Assembly: GCF_963576545.1 (NCBI RefSeq)
Contig: NC_083647.1
Span: 4,569,507 to 4,633,506, forward strand
DNA: 64,000 bases
Source of the DNA: Limanda limanda
Lineage: Eukaryota > Chordata > Actinopteri > Pleuronectiformes > Pleuronectidae
Direction of reading: 5' to 3'
Shown here: positions 1-13,000 of the stretch, in pieces
Layout of the letters: every line of letters starts with the position of its first letter
Position numbering within the stretch: position 1 is the stretch's first letter
The notes under the pieces: model-generated
What the model was told of the DNA's origin: nothing
Seen by the model: only the letters and a program-made list of their open reading frames with translations
Database searches by the model: none
Made by a program: the position numbers and the translations under genes

Positions 1-816
1 ACAGATTTAAATACATAATATTTTACAATACATAATATTACAAAAGACAACACATTGCAGTGCATATTATAATGCAAAAATAGTCACCCATCTGATATGA
101 AGTAGTTTTACGGCAAGCGCTTTCAACGTACATACACCTAGTGTTCATCAATATAAGAACACAGATGTGAAACCATACAGTTTAAGAATACATCATGAAT
201 CTTTTCGTAGAAAACATCTTAACAACTATTTTAAGAAAATTCTTAGGATGATATTGGTGAATGAGGAAAAAATTGTGTGTATGTGCACAAGCTTTCCTGA
301 TGAAGCCGTAGATTGAATAAATTCTGAAGGAATTGTTGCAGAGGGAGTGCAAAGTGAAACTCAACTATTGGATCTGCCCATTTATTTGGATCTTCACCAA
401 CATGTTGTGGTTATCTTTCCACTCCAAGTGTCTTGGTAATCAGTGCAGTAGCTTTTGCGCAATTGCATATCCTGCTTACTAAAGCAGATTTCAGATATGG
501 CCTGCGGGTAAAATCTGGAGAATTCGCTACTACCCGCAGTTTGCACAACGCAGCGGGCTGTTCTCTGCAAAGACGTGTTCAATCCAGTGGTGGATCCCTG
601 CTGTGTACTCACATCAAATTCTCCAGGAATTCTATGGACATTATAGCAGGAGGATCGGAGAGAGTCCGGAGAAACTTCAGACGGTCTAACTCTGACATTT
701 GCATTCACACATGCACCCTGAAGTTTACAGCTTGTTTAAAAGCAGCTTAACAGACAAAAAAACAAAACGAGAATATAAGCTCGTTGGTGGAGGAAATATT
801 TCAAGTATTTCTTTAC

Positions 817-1046
817 CTTGATGGAAACCAGTGCTCGGAGCAAAGGCCCGTAGAGGATGATTTGAGAATCTGGAGACATTTCCATCTCCACATGAAGTCT
901 GTCAGGGGGAAGCTCGCATGGGTCAGCGGGCAACCGGCTGTGAGCAGCTGAGGAGGATGTTGCGAAGCGTGGTGGGACGCTGTGGGGTATGGATGTTTGT
1001 TCCGGGGGACGCATAGATGACAGCATGGACTCTTCCATCTCAGACA
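817..1046 (-). CDS. bltp1: bltp1 exon, last one in the window (residues 682-758)
   Basis: It encodes LSEMEESMLSSMRPPEQ, a low-complexity Ser/Pro linker, and then PPDRLHVEMEMSPDSQIILY followed by GPLLRALVSIK. The donor is AAG|GTAAAG, in phase 0. The next coding exon lies outside the window to the left. Confidence 0.92.
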
Positions 1047-4000
1047 CTAGATAACCAAAGCAAGCAAGTAGCGGATAAGATTATGAAAAACACTGATAAG
1101 TTGAAGCTTTTACAGACAGTTAAAACTCCTATTGTTTGATTAAAAACAACTGTAGAAAACTGATACGAAAGCAGTGCACGTACGTGACTGTTTGAGTTGC
1201 TCATCAGCCTTCTGGGGATAGATGGGGTGCCAGGTGTAGTCAATGATGAGCAAGAAGTTGGGTACACTCCAGCAATCCACCCAGCCAGCTCTGGAGTATG
1301 GAAGAAAAAAACATATGCACTCAGTACACCTTCATCGTGGGGAATTTCTCATCATTTCAAATAGATTTTCCGGTTCATCATTTGCTTTATGAACCGTTCA
1401 GCTCGTAGACCTACAGTAGAGGCAACAGAAACTAAATGGGCTGAAGCGACAGAGTGCGCCGGCCCACACAGTGTTCGATCGTAAACTCCCAGGAGGGTAA
1501 GCAGGTCTCTTGCAGCGTTATATCAGAATGGTCGGTCTCTGGGCTATACATAATAAATGATCTGGATGTTGAGTTATCATGTACAGAGTATGCATCTGCA
1601 GCATCTGTGAACTCTCACTGAACTTTAGGGTGGTGCATACAAAGTAGCACAAGGTTGTCCAAATCGCTTGCAGACTAAGATGGATGTTGATTACTTTCTA
1701 CTCCAATGCAATTATAAAAAAGCAAAACATGTTCACCTTGTTTTTTCCCATTTTTTTTAAAGAAATCAATAACAAGGGGAATTGGTCCACTGATCCAATC
1801 AAACCAGGCAGGTAACATTAGACCCTGCCTCCTTCAAACAGGAGCAAAGTGCATCTGCAGCAGCAGCATCACAGGGGAGAATACAGCTCAAATGGATTCA
1901 GACGTCTCACTGCAGAGACTCTGCCATAATGCTGTGTTTCCAGTTAATCATCTAGACTGTGGTGGCCGATTATATTCCAATTGACCCATCATAATGACCA
2001 ACACTCAAATAATAATAATAGATTGCTAACATGGTGTGTGCAGCGCTATTTGCCATGTGTTCACTCTCAGTGATGCACTACCACTAGCTACCGCATGCTC
2101 TTGCTATTGTCCATATCATTTTGACAGTCCACCCAGACAGTCAGAGCCCACAGTTACAGCTGCAGTTGTGTCATGCAATGCAGGTCTTTGTCTCACTGGA
2201 GAACTTCTCTTTCACTCTTTAGTCTGTGTAGCTGTCACCTGGAATCTATTGCACACAAGATTGACATTCATGCATGTGCACCCCCGTTACCGCCACAGAT
2301 TTAATTAATTCTGTGGGAATGATGTTGTAGACCTTTGCATTAGGGCAGGGCTAAAAATAGTATGATAGTCCTTTCACACTAACAAATTTTGTTGGATGTT
2401 ATAGTGTCCCAGGAAATTGTGTGATGAATGATATTATTGTCATTATTATGAAACCATTTTATACCACTGATAATGCAATATCATTCAAGTAGACAACACC
2501 CTTTCAAAGTGCAATTGACTTAATTCTTGAGAATAAATATTTTTTAGGATTTATGAATTGCCTCGCGGGCCAGATCAAGGCCCGGAGGTTGGAGGTTCCC
2601 CACCCCTGCATTAGGGTTTACACTACACTCTGCAATTACCTTGACTTTAAATGCTTTAAAATGACATATTTAACAGAAATAATTTAATTTCCTATTATCC
2701 AGGTATAAAAGTTAATGTGGTACTTTTACCTGAATACACGTAAATTTATTTGTACTTTTACTTGAGCAAAATTTAAGTTCTTTCTCCACCGCAGCATCTA
2801 ACTTAAAACCAGCAGACAGCAACTACTGAACCAACCAAAGCAATGAAGCGGTGAAGGTGAGTGGTGCATTTTCTTGAAATTAACACCTACTACCTTGGGA
2901 ACATTTCCTTCCTACCTAAGCGCTGATGTGAGCTAGTGTTGCGATGGTGAGTCACCCTGCTCTTTGCTAACATGCTCATATCTGGTCACAACTAGAAAGA
3001 GGTGGTTTGTAGGTTGAACTCACTCTGCGTGGGTGATGTTCCTCCAGCGAGACTTGTTGAGTTTAGGAGGAGGAGGAGCACTGTGTATCTCCCCTGGCAT
3101 GAACATGTCTGGGGGCAGCTTCATGTTCTGGTAGTCTTTGGCCAGGGTGAGGAGGGGGTAGCGGCTTGGGTGGCACTCAGGCAACGACAGTCGCATGTCT
3201 GTGTCCTCCGCCTGAGGTGGACAAGGCACGTACACATTTAAACACCCACATATATTCAGAGTTGGCGTCAGTTTTAAAATCTGTGGGCGTATGGTAAAAT
3301 CACTGTAGTAAAACAAAAATCAGCATTTAACTAATATCAAAAATATACAGTCTTCTGTCATGTGTAGAAATATTTTCCAAACTGGAAAACACATTCCAAT
3401 TAGACTCAAATGAAACATGGACATTTGACAGACATCTATTTTTGGACAAATCATTGACATTTCAGGAATGATTTACCTTTAGGATGAAGCGGGTATGGCA
3501 GGTGGTTGGGACAAATTCATTGAAAGGCAAAGTGAAGTCTATATTGAGCGTCTCACCGCATGCTGCCAGGTACACTGTAAAAGAACAATCACGCCACTAA
3601 TTAGTCTGCATCGCTCTGGGATTCTGTGATGTAAACACTGTACAACACATCCTGACAGATGAAGAGGAACAGAGTCAAAGTGTCCTGTCGAGGGCTCCAG
3701 CATTGAGTGATAGAGATGCATTATGACTGCCTTCAAGACTGGTTTGGAACTGTTTGTATTTTGTTGGGGGTTTTGTAATGTTTTGCTAATGCTATATTAA
3801 ATGCTTAACCGTCACCGCATAACATGTCACACTGCAAAACGACTGTATTACTCAAATATATTATTACAAAAGGATGTTTATATCAGTATATGACATTTAA
3901 CAATACATATAATTTCTTAATAAAACTAAATTTGGCGCTTTAAAAATCTATAATATCCATGGTTCTAAGTGGCTTGTTCGGGGGGAAAAATGCTGTAAAT

Positions 4001-7000
4001 GTAAGATGCGTCTCTTTTTGTCCTTTACTCTTAATTATTGTTAAAGATATCTACCTCCTAATACCATTAACATATGTTGAACGCAAATCTCACAAGCGGT
4101 TCATCTTATCAGCCTCACACTTGGCATGTGTATTCTTAAAATTCCAGGGGAGTGCAGTGTCACATTCACTTTGATTTGGACACGTGAAATGTCCAATTAT
4201 AGCCAGCAGTTAATTAACAGGCAGTGCTGTGTAGTGTGGGGAAGGCAGCTGGTCTTCAGTCTGCAGACTGAGTTAAACATTCCATCTACGTCCTTGGATA
4301 AACAGCAGCAGTCTGCAATTTGCAGCCTGCTGCCAATAATATCCTGCTGCCTGATTATTTTGATAATCATATTTAACAGCCCTCTCAAATAGCAGTAAAT
4401 CAGTAATATCTTACAATCTTACATAAACGGCACACAGGTGAACAGTAACATGGCAAATTCAATTTCATTTTAAGAAAAACATAGACTATAAAATCTTCAC
4501 CAACATAAACCAAGTAGGATAAAGACACATTTTTCTAACTTCCTTATGCATGATAGACTTTATATAAAACGCTCTGAACACAACTTCCAGCACACAACCA
4601 ATAAAAAGTGGCAGTCCATTGTAAAACTGTTTGAGGAGAACTCACTAATGAGAAAGAAAAATTCTAAAGCAGGCCAGTTTAAAACAGTCAAAGCACTAGT
4701 TATTTAATTCCTTTTTAACTATGTGCGATTTTGGAAAAATTTCTTAAATATCTTGATCTTCACAAAAACGATGGATCTGTTCTTCAATGCACAGTAGAAA
4801 GTAACTGCATCTAAAGGGGGCCTCATTTTTACCATTCTCTTGCTGCTTGGTGGAACAGTCGATCCAGTTTTGCTGGTTTGCCGCCCAGATCATCTCAAAC
4901 TGGTGGAAAAGGACCTTGAATTTCCAGGAATAGGGCACAAAGGAGTAGATGTCTGGGGCGCTGTCACTCGCCCAGTCCTGGATCAAATCTAAAAAAAAAG
5001 AGGGATCAGTGAAGAGATGCTTTTTCTTTAAGCTTCATGCCTGAACCTATAATTCCACAAACTTCTGTCTGTCTGTTAATTAGTAGTAGTCAATGATCGT
5101 GAGTTAGGTAGGGCGGGAACACAGTTTCTAACTTCACTATGCACCAAAGACATAATACACAACGTCCGGCACACAAGAAGGAAAAAGTGACAGTATATTG
5201 TAGAACTGTTTGAGGAGGACTCACTGGTTGCATCACTGCCTGGTATGGCAGCTGCACCACCCTGAATTGTAAGGCTCTTCAGAGGGTGGTGAAGTCTGAC
5301 CCCCATCACCCCAGCTACAAACTGATTTGCATGCGGCCATCTGGATGGCTGTACCTCAAAATCCGGGTTCACACTGCCAGGCTCAGAGAAAGCTTCCTCA
5401 CCTTCCTTTTATATATTTTTTTCTTTGTGTAATATTTTTGAGCATGGCTAGAAGGGAGCCTGAGACCCAAGCATTTCAATGCCAGCGACTGCTGTGTGCA
5501 ATTGTTGTGCACATGATAAATAAAGTCTTGAATCTTCTTCTAATGACAAGGAATAATTCTGAAGTATCTCCAGAGCATTAACACAGGCCAAGCAGACAGT
5601 CCATTCTAAACAGGCAGGTTTATAACAGGTGCTTTACTAGTTCTACTTTCAAAAATGTTACGGGCCAAATGCTGTCATGTGTCCCGTGTGTTTGCTGGAG
5701 GACTCACCTGTGAAGAAGTTTTTCTGTGCGTAGATGAAGTGGTATGTGGCCTTGTACACCTCGATCTCACAATGCCACGACTGAGGCATGTTCCACACCC
5801 GAGGGTAACTTGCTATCACATGGAACTGAATTGAAGGCAGAGACAGGTCTTGATTTCACAACTGGCAGAGCTTTTTCCATGTGAATACAGCAAGTTTGTT
5901 TTGCACCTGCACCTGCACTTTGGAAAAAGTTTCAAATTTCTTTAAAAAACTATAAAAATAGATAAATTGCCTGCTACTCACAGCTAACATCTCAGCTTCC
6001 AGCAGAGTCCTGTACTGCATGCTGCTGGTGGTGTCCACGTGAAGCAGCTGACCTTTGATAGTGGGAGAGTAGCCTGAGCACAGAAGCAGAAAGTAGAGAC
6101 ATCAATTCCCAGGAAATGTGAAAGAATTCTTGAAGATAGTGTCAATTACCGGCAAAACCTCAAAAGCTGCTTTTGTTAACTACATTTCTGGGGACAGAGG
6201 AGAGCATTGATTGATGTCTGATAAAATATGATGTACTCTATATGATAAATTATTACACATATCTCAACATCAGAGGTAAGACTGTGGCTGAGTTCAGCTT
6301 TGTTATTATGGATATGGCTTCAAATGTAGTGATGTTTCTGGTGATGTTATGTGATCTTTGGTCTAAAATACTGTACAATACTTAAATATTAATTTCAATT
6401 TCACTTGACCCACCCAAAAACTTACCTCAGCCTCCACGAAAACTCAGTGTTCTCAATGTCATCTTTTAAACCATTCAATAATGACCCTGGCCTGTATAAA
6501 TTAATTAATTAAAATATTTTTTACTTTTGTGATGGTCGCCTACCAAGAGCTTTAGCATTTGTTGCATATAAATGAAAAGAAGTTACAATACTTGGGCAAG
6601 ATGCTGAACCCCAAATGGCCCCTTAAAGAAAAAAGGCTGCCTATAGATGCACTGTATGAATGTTTGTGTGAATGGGTGGATGGCAAAATGTACGGTAGAG
6701 CTAGTCATCAAGACTAGAAAAGCACTGTATAAATACAGACCATTTACCATTTAAAGTGACTTACTACAGGAAATTGACAATTGACTTGAGTTGGGGATAG
6801 TAGGAGAAAATAGAAAAAATAAGTGATACAAGATAAACGTAAAATTTGCTATGTAGCAAAAGAAAGATGTACTCTTAGGCCCTTTTATTAATTACTAAAT
6901 TGTATCAGTTCATTGTTTTCAATCTAAATACTGAGCTTGGCTCATCATAGAATTATAATTATCATTATTATAAGCTGATGTGTGCTTCTACCTGAAATCC

Positions 7001-10000
7001 ACTGATCTCATGTCTGTGAAACACACTTACACGTACCATTCTCTCCTACAGTCATGGGAATGTTGACTTCCAAGTAGGAGCCTGCACCTACATTCACATG
7101 GATGGCATTGGTCTCCTAGTAACAGAGATGAAGACAGAGCAGGGGGGGAGAGAGAGCAAACAGATAATCATACATGCTGTCAGATTATAAGAGAGGGTGG
7201 CTTATTGATTTAAATATCAAAAAAAGGCACCTAATCTGAACAAAACTAAGTTCAAAAGAGCTAATAAAATGAGTCTCCTTCCCTGACTCTACCTGTTTTA
7301 TGTTTGTATTGAATATGCATTTGTGTTGTTATTTAGTATGCTCTCCACATACTGAGCTTTGTGGAAATCCCTGCACTGCTACGGGGTAAAAATATGAAAA
7401 AGCATAAAACATGAACCAATATCAATAGCTAAAAACACAGTGAGGCATAAAGACTAAGCCATGGGGGGGAAGCAGGGAGAGGAATAGAGATCAATGAGGG
7501 AGACAAGAAAGAGAGTGAGAGGCAGGAGGAGGGGGAGAGAGAAGCACAAAAGAGAGAAAGAAAGATTCACCCTATTTTTGGTAAAAAGCAGATCGATGGT
7601 GGCGTCAGCGATGATGTTCATGCGTAGCTCGAAGGCCTGGATCTGCCTGGCTGTTCCTGGCTGGGCGACTTCTGTCACTTTCATGGCCTGATAATCAGCC
7701 GGAATGAAGAACTTCCACAGCGAGTCCCTGAGGAAAGAAGATACAGTGTGTGGAGGTAAATCTAAGGTTTGTAAAGGCCAAATCCGAAGCCTTAAAAGTG
7801 TGAGCTGTTACCTTTCAATAACAAAGACTCAAATGGAAAAAACATTATTAACCTTATGTGCAAAAATACACACAAAAGAGTCAAGACTGTGCAATGTGTC
7901 CCAGTTTGTGACTGACTTTGATTGATCGGTTTGTTTTAGTATTTTGTTGAACATTATGATTTCCCCACACATTATTGTCAGATGCTGTGTATAATGCTGA
8001 GATTGACGAATACATTTTGAATTGCTGTGCTTTTCTACACACCTCTGACGATCGGCCCAAGGTCCGTAGTTAAAGTCAGTTCCCTTTCCGCAGACGATAT
8101 CCAGACCCCAACACGGAGGCAAATCCTGGAGCTTATCCTCCTCGCTGCAGGTTTCTACCTCCTCCCCACTCTCCTGCTCCACAGGGACCAGACCTGCAAA
8201 TACACACGCACAGAAACACAGACACAAGCAGATGTCAAAGCCTTGCTAACAAAGCTAAAACAAAAGAACCATAAATAATGGTTTGCTGGTTTACGTGTCG
8301 TCTACATTCAGTATTCATTTTGCGATCATCAAACAGTCACTGCAAATATGTCACATTAATTTTCTTTTAATTGTGTGCGAGTGTGTGTGTGTGCATACCT
8401 GGTTCATCTTGGTAGTAATAAATGTCAACATCATTGGACTGCAGCACCACAAACCCTTCCCCCATCAGTCTGGGAGGTCTACAAAACAAATCCAGAGTCA
8501 AACATCACAGCCAAAATCGAGTTTTCATTAAAAATAAAAACATTCATAAATTTAGAAAAAGCAATCAGGTCTGAAGCCTAATCCTAATAATTACATCAAT
8601 GTCGACCAAGCAGCTCAACAGACATCCACTTTTTTATTCATTATACTCATGAATATTCAGTTCATATTGATCCTGGCATGAAGATGCTTAACTAGACTTT
8701 TATGAAGCACAGTAACTTTCTTCTTACATATTTCACTGGACAATTCAATAAAGCTTCAAGAGATGTCAGGGACTGCTGGAGGTTAAAACCACTGATGTTT
8801 TTTTCAAAGAGGCTACAAGGTTTTATAGAGTGGCAAACTTAAATCCAGTTTTAATTTCAAAGTCATTCAATTTTAAGTGGGGTTAACCGTTAATTGTTTA
8901 TGACTTTCCCCTCCAGTGTATTACTTGGCTAAGGTACAAGCGAGTTTGTCTTCTAACCAGAGCAGTTTGATCCCTGTTTCCCCATATGCATGCCGAAGTG
9001 CCCTTGGGCAAGATACTGAACACCCAATTGCCCCTCATAGAAAAAATGCTGCCCATAGAAGCACTATAGGAATGTATGCGTGAATGACTGAATGCCAATA
9101 AACTGTACTGTAAAGACAAGAAAAGCGCTATATTAAATACGGACCATTTACTTGGTACAATTAAATTTGTCAGTTGCAAAATTCTGCCAGAAAATCTTTG
9201 GCACTAAAGTTGCCCAGTTCAGGTTGATCAACCCAAAATGTTATTCTCTATCCAATAGCCTTAAGCTTTAAGAGGGCAGCAGCTGCTAAACTCCCCATCA
9301 GATAACATTGTAGCCACTGCTGCCTTGTCACAGCTGCCAACATAAACAATCTACTGGACCAATTCCAAAAGTGTTTGTAATTATCATTAATTTACACACA
9401 CACTTTTATAAACATAGGGCTCGGGTTGAATAATACTTGAATTCATTACACATTCGTGTATGTGCCATAAAAATGTTGTACAAACAAGCAGTGAAAGAGA
9501 GAGAGAGTCCTGTGCCTGAGTGTGTTTAAGATTCACACCATACTATTCATATTAGAATGTAAATGGGAAAAACGGAGAGCGAGAGAGAGCAGTGCAAACA
9601 GTTATCCATTTTTAACTGAATAATGAGCTAATTTACTGTAGTAAGTGTGTCACACCTGAAACATGACCGGCAAAGCATATTTTGAAGTTTACATTCTTCA
9701 GCCAAGAGCTTTAGCAATAAAAGCGTTTTGGAGGAAACAAAAAAACATAATTTGAGAAATGATTATGGTTAAATGTTGCAAAAACTGCTTTGAATAAATA
9801 AATAATAAATACTGTGTAATAATGTGTTACATTATATATTTAATGTACTTACTTTTGCATGAACTCCATTCTCAATTTTAAACAGCAAACCCTCTGAGCT
9901 ATCAGTCTTTGAAATTAGGTGATTTCACAGAGTTTTACTTACTCGTCGTTCTGCATGCCCAAGTAGCGAGGACTAGGAACCAGCATGACACGCACATTTT

Positions 10001-13000
10001 CCAGCGAGCCTTTGACAATGTGCATGTACTGGTCCAGGTGGCTGGATGGAGGTTTGGTGGTGTATGTCAGGAAGGCATCCTCAAAGTTCACACACAGAGT
10101 CTGCGGGAGGTAGTGGTTCCCGAACGCCAAGCGACCCTACAGGAAGAAAACACACATGCGGTAGAAGAATTAAATCCAGTTGCTTTCTTCCCCAAACAGT
10201 GTCCACAAGCATTTTTATAATTGGAATCCTTGGGTCCTTTCCCAGACCCCTGACCAAAGTCCGTGCAGTTTTTGTCAAATTTCTGAGGTACTCACAGTGC
10301 TGATGTTAACTTTAATTACAGGAATGAGGGAGCGCCACGACGACGCGGAGTCTGGACTCTCTGCTTTGATGTTCACGCTGCAGGAGGAAGGTGAGTATGT
10401 GTGTTCAGATTATTCAGATAGCTTGATTTCAAATCTCCACACTTCAATTTTGTCTCATGGACGGCTGCTGATTCTGGCTTTTTTTCAGCATCTTTACATT
10501 CTCAACCACATCTTTTAATATGATGTTTCACAGACATGATTGTGCAGGTGAAGTGATGTCAACCAATTAAGATTAAAAAAAAGTATCACACTTATATCAA
10601 GTTACATTAAAGTAAATAAATAAATCAACGTTAATCAACCTCTAGTTTTGTGTACTGCTCAGATTGTGGATTACTAATCAGAAACAGGTGATTCATCCAG
10701 AAACATTTTTGTAGCATGCTAAAGTGAGACTTACATTCATTTAAATGTTATGTTTTAAATGTTTGAATCAATGCTAGCGACACTTGATTTAACAAAAACA
10801 AGCCAAAAACTTAATACAGTTCAAATCTGAGGGCTTGCTTGTACCTTTCCAGGGTCTTGTCTCTTTCTTCTCGTCCCCTCTCTTCATCTTTTTTAGGTGT
10901 TAAGAGCGTGGGTTCGAGTCCAAAGGTCTCCTGCAGGCGGGCATAGAGGTCGGTGCGGTTGTAGACGTGAAACTCGAAACCGTTAACTGTCACGTATAGC
11001 CTGGTCTCTGCCTTGGGGTCTGATGACAAAAGACAAGAGAGAAACCTCAAAACTCTCCATCATACATATCCATCATTCTGTTCATGTTTGTTAATGAAAC
11101 TATTCTCTCTTAAATGATTGGGGATATTCTGAAATATGAAGATGTATCAACAGACCTAAATTAAATCTATTAAACATTTAAGGAGGGACAACAGCTAAGA
11201 ATCATTGTCATAACCTGCAGTTACTTTCTTGTTTAAAAATGTTTCATTTTTTGATCTTTGTGTGAGAAAATAAAGAGGATGCTTTACAATATCACAAAGC
11301 CCACATTGATATAATCTTACTTTGTCTAAACATATTCATGTTATTATCTTAGAAGCAACAGAAATCCAGGAATTATTTGTCCGTGACAAACTGAAAATAA
11401 TTCATGTCACGGCTTGTGCTTTTAAACATCCTGAAAAACGAATGACCGAAATAGCTGCAGATCTAATTTACACTATTTTCTGCAGGTGACTAATAAAATA
11501 ATTGAATGATCCATAGACAAAGACACACATTACCCAAGAAAAGATCATTAAGGCTTTTCCTAAATTGCAGGATAATTACAAACTCATCAGTTGACTTAAT
11601 CAGCAACAAATTATATAACAATCTGCATGAATCAAAAAACAACATTCTATTACAGATTTCCTTTATTGTGCAGAGGATAATCACAGACTACTCACCGTGC
11701 TGTTTCTGTTTCGGGTTATACATTTTCCACCAGCGAAAGATGAGAAAGCCATCCTGTATCCTATAACACAGACAAAAATTATTCAGTATAACTGCGAGAT
11801 TATTGGACAGAGAAAAAAAGAAGGAGCAAGCACTGCAGCTCAGGTCAGGTTACCTGATAGACATGTCCTGGTTGATGAAGTAGACGTCTCGGAACATGAC
11901 TTTTCCTGACAGCACGGAAAAGGAGAAGGAGCCTGTGGAGAATGTGAGATAATGTTATCATTAAAAATATATAATAGTGTTCATCTTACTGACTGAAAAA
12001 TACAATATTAAAAAAAATATGTTTGAACCGGTATAAACTTGATCTGTGCTTTGAATCCACACAGCTTATTTCAAAGTTTAATAAAAGATGGAAATAGAAG
12101 GTTGTGTAACTAAGACCCTGGCCATAATAAAAACTCTGCGTGTTGCTGGGATCTCTCTCACATCATTTAGGAAAAAAATATCTTAATTAGCATCTAATTG
12201 TACAACAAGCAGGTCACAGACGATTGCGGAGAAAGAGCAGAAAAACATGATTTCTTTTCGTGAAGACAACATGTCTACCTCTGATTTAATAACTTCAGGT
12301 CAAAAGAAAAACAACGCCTGAGTGATTTGACTGTAATCACCTCAGCTGACACTTCCTCCTGTTCGTGGTGTTATTGACCTGTCCGCTGTCAGACTAAAGA
12401 CAGGATATGTAACTCGGCCTAAGCCAATCTCGTGAGAGAAGCTTGTTTTGTTTTTTGTTTAGTGCTTAATATGTAAATCTATGCAATAATTATTTAACTC
12501 AGTTCAGGCCGAGACAATAAAAAGACAGAAGTTAAAGCATAAACACATTAAATCTGTAAAGTGATTCAGAACTATGCTATTTGTTCTGAAGGGTTGTGCC
12601 CTCACACATTTTCTACCTTCCTCCGCTGAGGCCTCAAGGTGCTTTAGAAATTAATTCCTGTGCCATTTGTGTACAGAAATTCAATATGCTGTTGGTTGCA
12701 GTGTGTTGTGCAGGTCGGGCTCTGTGGAGATAATCACTGAGAGAACCTGGCTCATTATGAAATATTCAGCAGTCTGAGTTAACTGTGTGACAGCGCTCCT
12801 GATGAACACACCGATGTGAATGTAGCCATCCTTGTAGAGCCGGTTTATGATGAGCGTGAGGATGAGGCCAATGTTGCGGGAGTTGTAATAAGTTAAATAG
12901 ATGATCCATCCACAGGACAGAATGGTGGCTGAAAAAGAAGGAAAAAAACACGGTTACCGTCAGTTAAAGATGATCAATCTTCACGTTAACTGAAACAAAA

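Noticed and set aside
394..750. Open frames of about 105 codons on both strands at the left edge
   Set aside because: They do not match the expected next bltp1 exon (ENYFGED...) and lack flanking splice sites giving the right phase; probably intron.
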